Shown here piece after piece: positions 18,809 to 25,843 of a stretch of DNA of 64,000 nucleotides; positions within the stretch are counted from its first letter, which is position 1; each line of letters opens with the position of its first letter. Position numbers and translations under genes: made by a program. The notes beneath the pieces are model-generated. The model saw only the letters and a list, made by a program, of their open reading frames with translations. It was not told the DNA's origin and ran no database searches. This stretch comes from Chitinophaga pinensis (lineage in GTDB: Bacteria; Bacteroidota; Bacteroidia; Chitinophagales; Chitinophagaceae), in NCBI RefSeq assembly GCF_007896845.1, contig NZ_VOHS01000008.1, forward strand, positions 1-64,000, in the 5' to 3' direction.

Positions 18809-19726
18809 ATGCGTAATTTCATGATCATTGAGGCCCCATCTAACCTGGGCTTGAAAGAACCGCGTCCGGGAGTGGAACCCGGTGTACGTTTTCTTCCGGA
18901 GGCTTTGCGCCGGAATGGCTTTGCCCGGGAAGCCGGCATTAATCATGTTATCAATATTCCAGCTCCACCATATACTATGGACATCGACCCTGACAGCCAG
19001 ATCCGGAATGCGGATGCTATCTGCGCCTATAGTCAGTTGCTGGCGGAGAGAGTCTGCGAAGCCGTCCAAAAGGATATTATTCCTATCGTTATCGGAGGCG
19101 ATTGTAGCATCCTGATAGGAACTGCCCTCGGACTGAAATGTAGCGGAGGCAGCTACGGACTATTTTCCATGGACGGGCACCATGACTATATGCTGCCTTT
19201 TCATTCCGGCACTGCCGGAGCGGCAGGTATGGGGCTGGCGATCGTTTCCGGCAACGGGCATCCTAAACTTTGTGATATTCACTCGCTGCGTCCATATATA
19301 ATGGAGCAACACATCTATTCTTATGGGAACCGGGAGCTGGACGAAGAATACGTTCGGATCATCCGGGACAGTCAGGTCCATTATTATGACCTGCCATCTA
19401 TCCGGGAGCGGGGGATACATGCCATAACGGCTGAATTCCTGACGATGATAGGACATGCAGGACTGGACGGATTCTGGATCCACCTCGATGTGGACATATT
19501 GGATAATGAGATCATGCCCTGTGTTGATAGTCCGGAGGAAGGCGGTCTCTCCTACCTCGAATTAGAGGAAACCCTGATCCCTTTAGTTAACTCAGGGTAT
19601 TTCAAGGGAATGCATATTACGATTCTGGATCCTACCCTTGACCCCGACAATCGTTACACACGTACTTTTTCAGAGCGGCTGGCCCATCTGTTAAGACCCG
19701 TAGTGGAAGGACTGACAGTCAGTTAA
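18809..19726 (+). CDS. Arginase/agmatinase-family ureohydrolase
   Basis: A 305-residue binuclear-manganese hydrolase; family members split arginine, agmatine, guanidinobutyrate or formiminoglutamate. Metal-binding motifs are mostly present: D122-G-H-H-D126 and D227-V-D229 (LDVDILD). The first motif reads GGDCS, with Cys99 at the position where classical enzymes have the metal ligand His (GGDHS); this variant is known in a subgroup of arginase-family proteins. Substrate-loop residues around SPEEGG (about 240) look arginase-like. It is 90 bases from the MFS gene and may form the end of a nitrogen-release run. I would not name a substrate. Confidence 0.8.
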   Translation: MRNFMIIEAPSNLGLKEPRPGVEPGVRFLPEALRRNGFAREAGINHVINIPAPPYTMDIDPDSQIRNADAICAYSQLLAERVCEAVQKDIIPIVIGGDCSILIGTALGLKCSGGSYGLFSMDGHHDYMLPFHSGTAGAAGMGLAIVSGNGHPKLCDIHSLRPYIMEQHIYSYGNRELDEEYVRIIRDSQVHYYDLPSIRERGIHAITAEFLTMIGHAGLDGFWIHLDVDILDNEIMPCVDSPEEGGLSYLELEETLIPLVNSGYFKGMHITILDPTLDPDNRYTRTFSERLAHLLRPVVEGLTVS

Positions 19727-19767
19727 AAAATCTGTTGGGTCTGATTTTTTTTATTCATAAAAAAACA

Positions 19768-19775
19768 TACCTTCG
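19768..19775 (+). promoter_or_regulatory. Possible -7 element for tRNA-Leu
   Basis: TACCTTCG, a one-base variant of TAnnTTTG, 55 bases before the mature tRNA. No clear -33 element. Confidence 0.3.
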
Positions 19776-19830
19776 CAGTCCTTTTCCCAGTATTTCTGTA
19801 CGGGAAAATAGTTCTTACAAATATTTAAAT

Positions 19831-19912
19831 GCGGGTGTGGTGAAATTGGTAGACACGCCAGACTTAGGATCTGGTGCTTCACGGCATGTAGGTTCGAGTC
19901 CTATCACCCGCA
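19831..19912 (+). tRNA. tRNA-Leu (anticodon TAG)
   Basis: An 82-base class II tRNA. The acceptor stem is GCGGGTG / CACCCGC with discriminator A, the D-arm has TGGTGAAATTGGTAGACACG, the anticodon stem CCAGA / TCTGG holds the loop CTTAGGA (anticodon TAG, reads CUA), and a variable arm and GGTTCGAGTCC T-arm follow. A run of seven Ts comes directly after. Confidence 0.95.
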
Positions 19913-19921
19913 CTTTTTTTG

Positions 19922-19984
19922 ACGCTTAATGCAAGATGCTGACCGCTTAACGCAGAGACTGCCTCAGCATTAAGCGTTTTTTTT
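19922..19984 (+). terminator. Long-loop terminator after tRNA-Leu
   Basis: ACGCTTAATGC (19922-19932) pairs perfectly with GCATTAAGCGT (19967-19977) across a 34-base loop, followed by eight Ts. Confidence 0.7.
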
Positions 19985-20008
19985 ATCCGGCAACCGGCTT
20001 CTGAAAAT

Positions 20009-20083
20009 TGCCATTAAGGCGCTAAGTCACCAAGTAACTCCCACATAGCTGCCATTCCTTCGTGCCTTTGTGACTTCATGGCA
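20009..20083. repeat. Degenerate palindromic intergenic element
   Basis: TGCCATTAAGGCGCTAAGTC...CCAAG on the left and CTTTGTGACTTCATGGCA on the right form an imperfect inverted repeat (shared TGCCAT and AAGTCAC / GTGACTT). The wording (CGCTAAGTCACCAAG, TTCGTGCCTTTGTGAC) resembles REP-like intergenic elements that I recall from Bacteroidota genomes. It is single-copy in this window. Confidence 0.4.
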
Positions 20084-20136
20084 GAAAATACAAACAAGGA
20101 ATTATTATTGCTTCATACAAGAACATTTAAACTATT

Positions 20137-21513
20137 ATGGCAACCGTTACCAGAGAAAACATCGGTTTATTGAATGATAAGATCACTGTGAAAGTGAGCC
20201 AGGAAGATTATCTTCCCAATTTTGACAAAGCAGTAAAGCAACTCAGCAAAACCGCCAATATACCAGGATTCCGTAAAGGAATGGTACCTGTAGGCATGGT
20301 AAAAAAGATGCATGGTCAGGCCATTTTCGCGGATGAAGTACTGAAAACCGTGGAAAAAGAGTTGATGGGATATATCCAGAACGAGAAGGTGGAAATATTT
20401 GCACAACCACTGTCCCTGGATAAAGAAGCGAGAAATTTCGATATCAATAGCCCATCTGAATACAACTTCGATTTCGAAATCGGTCTGAAACCAACTTTCG
20501 AAGTGACTCCACTTGAGTCCGGAAAGACTACCCTGACCCGTTACAAAATCAAAGCTACTCCAGAAATGCTGAACGAAGAGATTGAGCGCCTGCAGTTAAG
20601 AGGTGGTAAATCTGAAGAAGTTGAAGCTATTTCTTCTGAAAATAACGTACTCGGCCTGAATGTTGTTGAAACAGACGCTCAGGGTACTCCTGTAGAGGGT
20701 GGTCTGCAGAAAGAAGTTTCTTTCCTTGTAAAGAATTTCTCTGCTGCTACTCAGAAAGAACTGCAGGGTAAGAAAAAAGATGACAGCATTGTAGTGCTGA
20801 CTTCTGCTGCGATCGATGCAGATAAACTGGTGTGGTTCCAGCACGAAGTACTGGGTCTGCACGAAGATATCTCTGCGAAATACTACAAACTGACTATTAC
20901 CAAGGTAGAATTAATAGAGAAAAGAGAACTGAACGAGGCGTTTTTCAAGGAAGTATTCAATGCTGAAGAAATCACCACTGAAGAAGCTTTCCGCGAAAAA
21001 CTGCAATCAGAAATAGAAAAATCTTGGGATGCCGAAAGCCGCAACCGCCTGCACAACGACCTGTTCGAAGTGCTGGTTCACGAGACGCCTATTGAGCTGC
21101 CTAAGGATTTTCTGAAACGTTGGCTGCAGACTGGCGGTGAAAAACCAAAAACCGCTGAAGAAGCTGACAAAGAATATCCAGGTTTTGATCATCAGTTACG
21201 CTGGACACTCATCAGTGATAAACTGATCCGCGAAAATCAGCTGGACGTTTCTTTCGACGAGGTGAAAGAAGCTGCTAAACAGAAAGTTATGGGCTATTTT
21301 GGTGGCGCTGCTGCTACCGATGGTGCTGACTGGCTGGACAGCTACATGGAACGTCTGCTGCAGGATGAGAAATTCGTGGACCAGACTTACCGCGAAATGG
21401 TGACCCAGAAATTGTTTGATTGGGCAGAAAATAAGGTAAATGTGAAGGATGAGGAAGTAACAGCCGAAGAATTTGCTAAATTACCTAATAAACATCACCA
21501 TCATGAACATTAA
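20137..21513 (+). CDS. tig: Trigger factor, ribosome-bound chaperone and prolyl isomerase
   Basis: A 458-residue chaperone that meets nascent chains at the ribosome exit tunnel. The N-terminal ribosome-binding domain (to about 115) contains the signature GFRKGMVP (residues about 46-53), equivalent to the GFRxGK loop docking on ribosomal protein L23. The central PPIase-like domain is divergent, as in other Bacteroidota. The C-terminal helical arms (from about 265) end in a His-rich tail, KHHHHEH, which may bind metal. The next gene, clpP, begins inside its last codons, giving the tig-clpP-clpX order common in bacteria and linking folding to proteolysis. Confidence 0.95.
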   Translation: MATVTRENIGLLNDKITVKVSQEDYLPNFDKAVKQLSKTANIPGFRKGMVPVGMVKKMHGQAIFADEVLKTVEKELMGYIQNEKVEIFAQPLSLDKEARNFDINSPSEYNFDFEIGLKPTFEVTPLESGKTTLTRYKIKATPEMLNEEIERLQLRGGKSEEVEAISSENNVLGLNVVETDAQGTPVEGGLQKEVSFLVKNFSAATQKELQGKKKDDSIVVLTSAAIDADKLVWFQHEVLGLHEDISAKYYKLTITKVELIEKRELNEAFFKEVFNAEEITTEEAFREKLQSEIEKSWDAESRNRLHNDLFEVLVHETPIELPKDFLKRWLQTGGEKPKTAEEADKEYPGFDHQLRWTLISDKLIRENQLDVSFDEVKEAAKQKVMGYFGGAAATDGADWLDSYMERLLQDEKFVDQTYREMVTQKLFDWAENKVNVKDEEVTAEEFAKLPNKHHHHEH

Positions 21514-22207
21514 TAACGAATTCAGGAAATATGCCATCCAGCATAGAGGGATCAGCAGCCTGGTAGTAGATAGCTATACCCGTCATCAGATCAATGCCCT
21601 GACGCCAAACATCATCGAGGAGCGCCCGATGAATATGGCAATCATGGACGTGTTTTCCCGTTTGATGATGGACCGTATCATTTTCATGGGAGACCCTGTA
21701 AATGACTACGTAGCAAATATCATTACTGCTCAGTTACTGTTCCTGGAGTCTACTGACCGTACCCGTGATATACAGATGTATATCAACAGCCCCGGCGGTA
21801 GCGTTTATGCAGGTTTAGGTATATATGACACGATGCAGATCATCGCTCCTGATGTAGCAACTATCTGTACTGGTATGGCCGCTTCTTTCGGCGCTGTACT
21901 GCTGGTAGCTGGTACAAAAGGTAAGCGTACTGCACTGAAACACGCCAGGGTTATGATTCACCAGCCTCATGGTGGTGCAGAAGGTCAGACTTCCGACATC
22001 GAAATCACTGCACGTGAGTTCGTTAAGCTGAAAAAAGAGCTGAACGAGATCATTGCTACCCATTGCGGTCAGCCAGTGAAGAAAGTGGAGAAAGACTCAG
22101 ATCGTGACTATTGGATGACTGCTGATGAAGCAAAAGAATACGGCATCATCGATGACGTACTCACCAGAAATCCAAGAAAACAGCAGGAAAACAACACTCC
22201 GCAATAA
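21503..22207 (+). CDS. clpP: ATP-dependent Clp protease proteolytic subunit
   Basis: A 234-residue serine peptidase that forms the barrel of the Clp protease. The catalytic triad is visible: Ser128 in GMAASFG, His153 in MIHQPHGG, and Asp202 near RDYWMTADEA. I chose the ATG at 21503, which overlaps the tig stop by 11 bases; an earlier TTG in frame would add ten residues lacking family character. A propeptide-like N-terminus (about 20 residues) precedes the mature fold. Overlap with tig implies translational coupling. A strong terminator follows before clpX. Confidence 0.96.
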   Translation: MNINNEFRKYAIQHRGISSLVVDSYTRHQINALTPNIIEERPMNMAIMDVFSRLMMDRIIFMGDPVNDYVANIITAQLLFLESTDRTRDIQMYINSPGGSVYAGLGIYDTMQIIAPDVATICTGMAASFGAVLLVAGTKGKRTALKHARVMIHQPHGGAEGQTSDIEITAREFVKLKKELNEIIATHCGQPVKKVEKDSDRDYWMTADEAKEYGIIDDVLTRNPRKQQENNTPQ

Positions 22208-22231
22208 TAGATTACGGAAAAAGCTAAATGT

Positions 22232-22270
22232 AAAAGGGTGCGAAAATAACTTTTCAGCACCCTTTTTTTT
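22232..22270 (+). terminator. Terminator between clpP and clpX
   Basis: AAAGGGTGCGAAAA / TTTTCAGCACCCTTT hairpin with one bulge and eight Ts. It separates tig-clpP from clpX, which has its own promoter element. Confidence 0.85.
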
Positions 22271-22291
22271 ATCTAAATTCCCCTTTTAACG

Positions 22292-22299
22292 TACCTTTG
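22292..22299 (+). promoter_or_regulatory. -7 element for clpX
   Basis: TACCTTTG matches TAnnTTTG exactly, six bases before the ATG, so the leader would be very short. A TTTT-rich stretch lies at the -33 distance. Confidence 0.5.
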
Positions 22300-22305
22300 T
22301 AAGCT

Positions 22306-23541
22306 ATGAAAGAGTCCAAAATCCGTTGCTCATTTTGCAACCGTTCAAAAGATGAAGTGCAGATACTGATTGCTGGTGCTGAAGGTCATATCTGTGAGAA
22401 CTGTGTGGCAAACGCGCAGGAAATCATAGAACAGGAGCTGTTTCAGCAACAAGGCAAGAAAGCGCCTTCCCACTTTGTTCCTAAAGTGGCGAAGCCGGTA
22501 GAGATCAAGAAATTCCTGGATGAATATGTAATTGGACAGGACGACGCGAAAAAAATACTGGCCGTTGCCGTTTATAACCACTACAAACGTCTTAACCAAC
22601 AAGTTGGTGATGATGATGTGGAGATAGAGAAATCCAATATCATCATGGTCGGAGAAACCGGTACAGGTAAAACCCTGCTGGCAAAATCTATCGCCCGTCT
22701 GCTTAATGTACCTTTCACTATCGTAGATGCAACCGTATTCACGGAAGCAGGTTATGTAGGTGAAGACGTAGAAAGCATCCTTACCCGCCTTCTGCAGGTA
22801 TGTAACTACGATGTAGAAGCCGCTGAACGCGGTATCGTTTATATCGATGAGATCGATAAGATCGCACGTAAAAGCGATAACCCTTCCATCACCCGCGACG
22901 TAAGTGGCGAAGGTGTACAACAGGGTCTCCTCAAACTGCTTGAAGGTACCGAGGCACTCGTACCTCCACAGGGCGGTCGTAAGCATCCTGAGCAGAAGCT
23001 CATCAAGGTGAATACACAGAATATCCTGTTTATATGCGGTGGTGCATTCGATGGCGTTGACAAGATCATCAGCCGCAGAGTGCAGACACACAGTATCGGC
23101 TTCACTGTTAATACCGACAGAGAAGAAGAGAACAAAAAACACATCCTTCGCTACGTTAACTCACAGGACCTCAAGGCCTTCGGTCTGATCCCTGAACTAC
23201 TGGGTCGTCTGCCGGTTGTGACTTACCTGAACTCACTCGATCATGAAGCGCTGAAAGCTATCCTGACCGAGCCGAAAAATGCACTGGTGAAACAATACAA
23301 GAAACTGTTCAAAGTAGAAGGTATTGAACTGGTGATCGAAGATAAAGCAGTGGATTACATCGTTGAAAAAGCGATGGAATATAAACTCGGCGCACGTGGT
23401 CTCCGCTCCATCTGTGAAGTGGTACTGAGTGACGCTATGTTTAACCTTCCTTCTTCTAATGAAAGCACTTTCGTACTGACAAGAGCTTATGCAGAAGAAA
23501 GACTGGATAAATCCACCCTCGTACAGCTGAAAGTCGCTTAA
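22306..23541 (+). CDS. clpX: Clp protease ATP-binding unfoldase subunit
   Basis: A 411-residue AAA+ unfoldase that feeds proteins to ClpP. The N-terminal zinc-binding domain has Cys8, Cys11, Cys30 and Cys33. Walker A is GETGTGKT (about 117-124), the pore loop GYVGED follows at about 148, and Walker B is VYIDEIDK. The sensor region and the IGF loop (in THSIGF) that docks into ClpP are present, as is the C-terminal GARGLRS. Full length and ordinary in every feature. It is separated from clpP by a terminator and probably transcribed on its own as well. Confidence 0.97.
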   Translation: MKESKIRCSFCNRSKDEVQILIAGAEGHICENCVANAQEIIEQELFQQQGKKAPSHFVPKVAKPVEIKKFLDEYVIGQDDAKKILAVAVYNHYKRLNQQVGDDDVEIEKSNIIMVGETGTGKTLLAKSIARLLNVPFTIVDATVFTEAGYVGEDVESILTRLLQVCNYDVEAAERGIVYIDEIDKIARKSDNPSITRDVSGEGVQQGLLKLLEGTEALVPPQGGRKHPEQKLIKVNTQNILFICGGAFDGVDKIISRRVQTHSIGFTVNTDREEENKKHILRYVNSQDLKAFGLIPELLGRLPVVTYLNSLDHEALKAILTEPKNALVKQYKKLFKVEGIELVIEDKAVDYIVEKAMEYKLGARGLRSICEVVLSDAMFNLPSSNESTFVLTRAYAEERLDKSTLVQLKVA

Positions 23542-23578
23542 TAAACTTACTATACTAATACTACAGGGAAATAAAAAA

Positions 23579-23604
23579 GGCGTTCGTAATAACGAACGCC
23601 TTTT
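23579..23604. terminator. Terminator between clpX and the convergent membrane-protein gene
   Basis: GGCGTTCGT / ACGAACGCC perfect hairpin with an AATA loop, A run before and T run after, serving both strands. Confidence 0.88.
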
Positions 23605-23609
23605 CTTTT

Positions 23610-24623
23610 CTACAAGCTATCCCGCATAATCATCAGTTGCGCTTCTTCACTTCTTACCGAGACGGTATAGTAGGAGTAGCGCCCTTTCATATCTATCAAT
23701 GTCACTTTAAATTTCGCGGTGCTGTCTGTGTTATGAATATGATATTTCAATGAAAACAGTGTGGGTAATTCATAGGGGGCATGCATCGTCTTATCAGCAG
23801 GCGCTATCTTCCCTTCCAGATTCTCTATAGACGTAATACGCACGTTCTTTCCTGTATGTTCCATCACTAATTCGTCCTGCTCACCGTAGCTGTTCACTTT
23901 ACGCACACCAAAACTCCGCTTGTCTTCTATATGTCCTACCTCTTTGAGAGATAGGTTTTTCACCCCAAATAAGGTCATTTCCCGGCCACGTAAGGTAATT
24001 CCTCTAAGCATATCAATCCTGACCCATTCGGGCTTAATAACAGGCATATAATCATCGAATAATTCAAACAACTTGTCGCCATGATATATCTGCCCGTTTG
24101 CCGTATCTGCTACCTGTAATAACAAGGCAGAATCTTTCACGGCTAACACTTTTGCATATATCGGCCGGTCCCGCTCACCAAAGACCTTTTTACCGAACCT
24201 GAGATAGTCATTCACCACAGCATGATTAAGTTGTTCCCTGATTGAAGCCGTATTATCCCAATCTATCTGCTCACTGTTACCACTAAAGCTTTCTGTCTCT
24301 GTCCTGATGATATTGGTACCAAAGAAGCCAAGCAAACCAATTAACAACAATCCCGGTAACAGGAAACATATAAGCGGTACGCGGGGCTCATATAGCTTCC
24401 AAAGTGCTTCTTCATGCAATTGATTGACTTTATAAGCCTTCCGCTTGTTTTCCTTGCTGCGCGCAATCCATGCGGCGTCAACCGGCATGACAGGAAGGAA
24501 AAAGAGATGCAGATAATGCTGCACGTATTCAAAGCAGCTGATATCAGCCGGTACCTCCATCTTCAATTCGGAAGGATAGATTGTTTTCCGGACATAGGAA
24601 TTGGTGCCAAAAATAAATAACAT
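23610..24623 (-). CDS. Hypothetical membrane-anchored protein, member of a local paralogue set
   Basis: A 337-residue protein I do not recognise. Residues 1-80 are soluble (ISCFEYVQHYLHLFFLPVMP, then ARSKENKRKA), one strong hydrophobic segment lies at about 82-104 after EPRVPL, and residues 105-337 are hydrophilic and beta-rich, probably outside the membrane. The N-terminal part through the membrane segment is clearly related to the 130-residue protein at 24782: EYxQ-Y, a P-V-x-P turn, AR-x-KEN and PRVxL are shared. A very short third relative lies between them. No conserved cysteines or catalytic motifs stand out. Confidence 0.65.
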   Translation of the reverse strand: MLFIFGTNSYVRKTIYPSELKMEVPADISCFEYVQHYLHLFFLPVMPVDAAWIARSKENKRKAYKVNQLHEEALWKLYEPRVPLICFLLPGLLLIGLLGFFGTNIIRTETESFSGNSEQIDWDNTASIREQLNHAVVNDYLRFGKKVFGERDRPIYAKVLAVKDSALLLQVADTANGQIYHGDKLFELFDDYMPVIKPEWVRIDMLRGITLRGREMTLFGVKNLSLKEVGHIEDKRSFGVRKVNSYGEQDELVMEHTGKNVRITSIENLEGKIAPADKTMHAPYELPTLFSLKYHIHNTDSTAKFKVTLIDMKGRYSYYTVSVRSEEAQLMIMRDSL

Positions 24624-24647
24624 AAGTATGGTCTTATAATCAGGATT

Positions 24648-24785
24648 TCATGATAATGGATTGCATTGTATGTATTCAAAGCTGACAATATCCGGAGTAA
24701 CGTATACAGTTAATACGGCAGGATCTACCTTTCTTCCTGCAAAATAATGAGGCTTATACCTGACAAGTCCGGAGTAATGCGTCAT
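24648..24785 (-). CDS. Short truncated paralogue (45 residues)
   Basis: Starts at ATG 24785, overlapping the stop of the upstream 130-residue gene as ATGA, so it could be translationally coupled. The protein ends VSFEYIQCNPLS, sharing the F-E-Y-I/V-Q element with both neighbours but stopping where they continue. It looks like the N-terminal stub of a third copy. It may be a remnant rather than a functional gene. Confidence 0.4.
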   Translation of the reverse strand: MTHYSGLVRYKPHYFAGRKVDPAVLTVYVTPDIVSFEYIQCNPLS

Positions 24786-25174
24786 AAGATATTCGTCTCT
24801 GTGTAGTACGCTGCCAATCCTTTTGCAAGGAACACCAGAGCCACTACCGTTATCAGCATCAATGGACCCAGACAGGCCCAAAGAGAAACACGGGGATGAT
24901 AGATAGCAGTCAGTTGCGCAGCTATATCTTCCGGCAATTTCTCAATGGCATTCTCTTTAGTACGTGCATACCAGCCGGCCTGTGTGGGTATCACCGGTAT
25001 CTGACAAATGTGAAAATAATACTGGATATATTCAAGCTGCAACGCACAAGGTATTGCATCAATGCATCCTGCCTCTTCTTTGGATAGGGCTCGTCTTGTA
25101 AAATGACGGATTCCAACAGGTATTCTGCTCATAGGTATAGGGGATTGCTCCGGCAAAAATAGAATATAATTCAT
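24782..25174 (-). CDS. Hypothetical membrane protein, short paralogue of the 23610 gene
   Basis: A 130-residue protein from ATG 25174 (MNYILFLPEQSP). It matches the first third of the 337-residue neighbour: LEYIQYYFHI, PVIPTQAGWYARTKEN and PRVSL just before a hydrophobic segment (about 97-122), then it stops soon after the membrane segment. The frame extends upstream to 25510 but that part lies opposite the 69-residue gene at 25219 and has no similar protein character. Function unknown. Confidence 0.55.
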   Translation of the reverse strand: MNYILFLPEQSPIPMSRIPVGIRHFTRRALSKEEAGCIDAIPCALQLEYIQYYFHICQIPVIPTQAGWYARTKENAIEKLPEDIAAQLTAIYHPRVSLWACLGPLMLITVVALVFLAKGLAAYYTETNIL

Positions 25175-25218
25175 ACTTACTGCATTTTCTCCTACCTTTA
25201 AACTCAAAGCAATACGAT

Positions 25219-25428
25219 ATGGACCTCTTAAAAGAACTTCAAGAAAAAGCCGGACTCTCCAATGAGCAGGCAGTGAAAACTTTCGAAATACTGAAAGAGT
25301 ATGTAAGGGGGAAAGTGCCCGTATTCCTGTCCGGTACAGTTGAAAAATGGTTTGCCGATATTGAAAAAAGAGCAGGCACCAGCGGCACAACCGATGAAAG
25401 TAAAGAAAATGATTTCCTGGAGCACTAA
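25219..25428 (+). CDS. Small hypothetical protein (69 residues)
   Basis: A short acidic, helical, soluble protein (MDLLKELQEKAGLSNEQAVK, then a GTVEKWF element and a charged tail). It diverges from the 25174 gene with a 44-base spacer and is followed at once by a strong terminator, which supports it being a real gene. The helix-rich make-up recalls small DUF2267/DUF2780-like proteins, but I would not assign a family. Confidence 0.6.
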   Translation: MDLLKELQEKAGLSNEQAVKTFEILKEYVRGKVPVFLSGTVEKWFADIEKRAGTSGTTDESKENDFLEH

Positions 25429-25454
25429 GTAAACCAGGTAAAAGGATAATAAAA

Positions 25455-25486
25455 GGCCGATCTGTCTGAGACAGATCGGCCTTTTT
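25455..25486 (+). terminator. Strong terminator after the 69-residue gene
   Basis: GGCCGATCTGT / ACAGATCGGCC with loop CTGAG, A run before and CTTTTT after. Confidence 0.88.
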
Positions 25487-25564
25487 CCTTTTCGTCCGGT
25501 AGTCGATCACATACCCGGGACTTACTAACAGTTAGAGCGATCGTTTATACACTCTTCGCAGGAC

Positions 25565-25599
25565 AAAAAAACATCCGCTTTGTGGAAGCGGATGCTTTT
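25565..25599 (-). terminator. Terminator hairpin, probably for leftward transcription
   Basis: CATCCGCTT / AAGCGGATG around a five-base loop. The longer T run (seven) is on the minus strand, so it should end leftward transcripts, yet it is about 245 bases beyond the dehydrogenase stop. It implies a long 3' untranslated region or a small RNA. Confidence 0.65.
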
Positions 25600-25843
25600 C
25601 TTGTGGGTTGCGTAAAAATGTTTCGATTGTCTTTCTTTTTGTTGAAGGTTGATAAATGGTAAAGAGTGATGAATTAACCCAAATTTAACGTTCTTAATCC
25701 ACAATTCCATCACCCTAAGCCACTAACAGTCATTTTTTTGCAAAAAAAGATAACAATAATCTTCACATTATAATTTTAAAATATAGTTAACCAACTATTG
25801 CATAGTGTCGTAACAAGTATTTTACCCACTAATAATATTTTGA

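Larger units (their letters stand above)
25429..25843. other. Gene-free region with two terminator hairpins
   Basis: A 415-base spacer between the small plus-strand gene and the end of the minus-strand dehydrogenase. It holds two hairpins (listed separately). The AT-rich 25600-25843 stretch shows no gene or RNA fold that I can support. Confidence 0.5.

Noticed and set aside
19922..19984. Possible riboswitch or small RNA after tRNA-Leu
   Set aside because: A simple long-loop stem with a T run is better explained as a terminator.
22345..23142. Open frame of 265 codons antisense to clpX
   Set aside because: Exact shadow of a highly conserved gene; composition is not protein-like.
25175..25510. 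Upstream extension of the 130-residue membrane protein
   Set aside because: Lies opposite the 69-residue gene, which has its own terminator; paralogues start where I placed the start.
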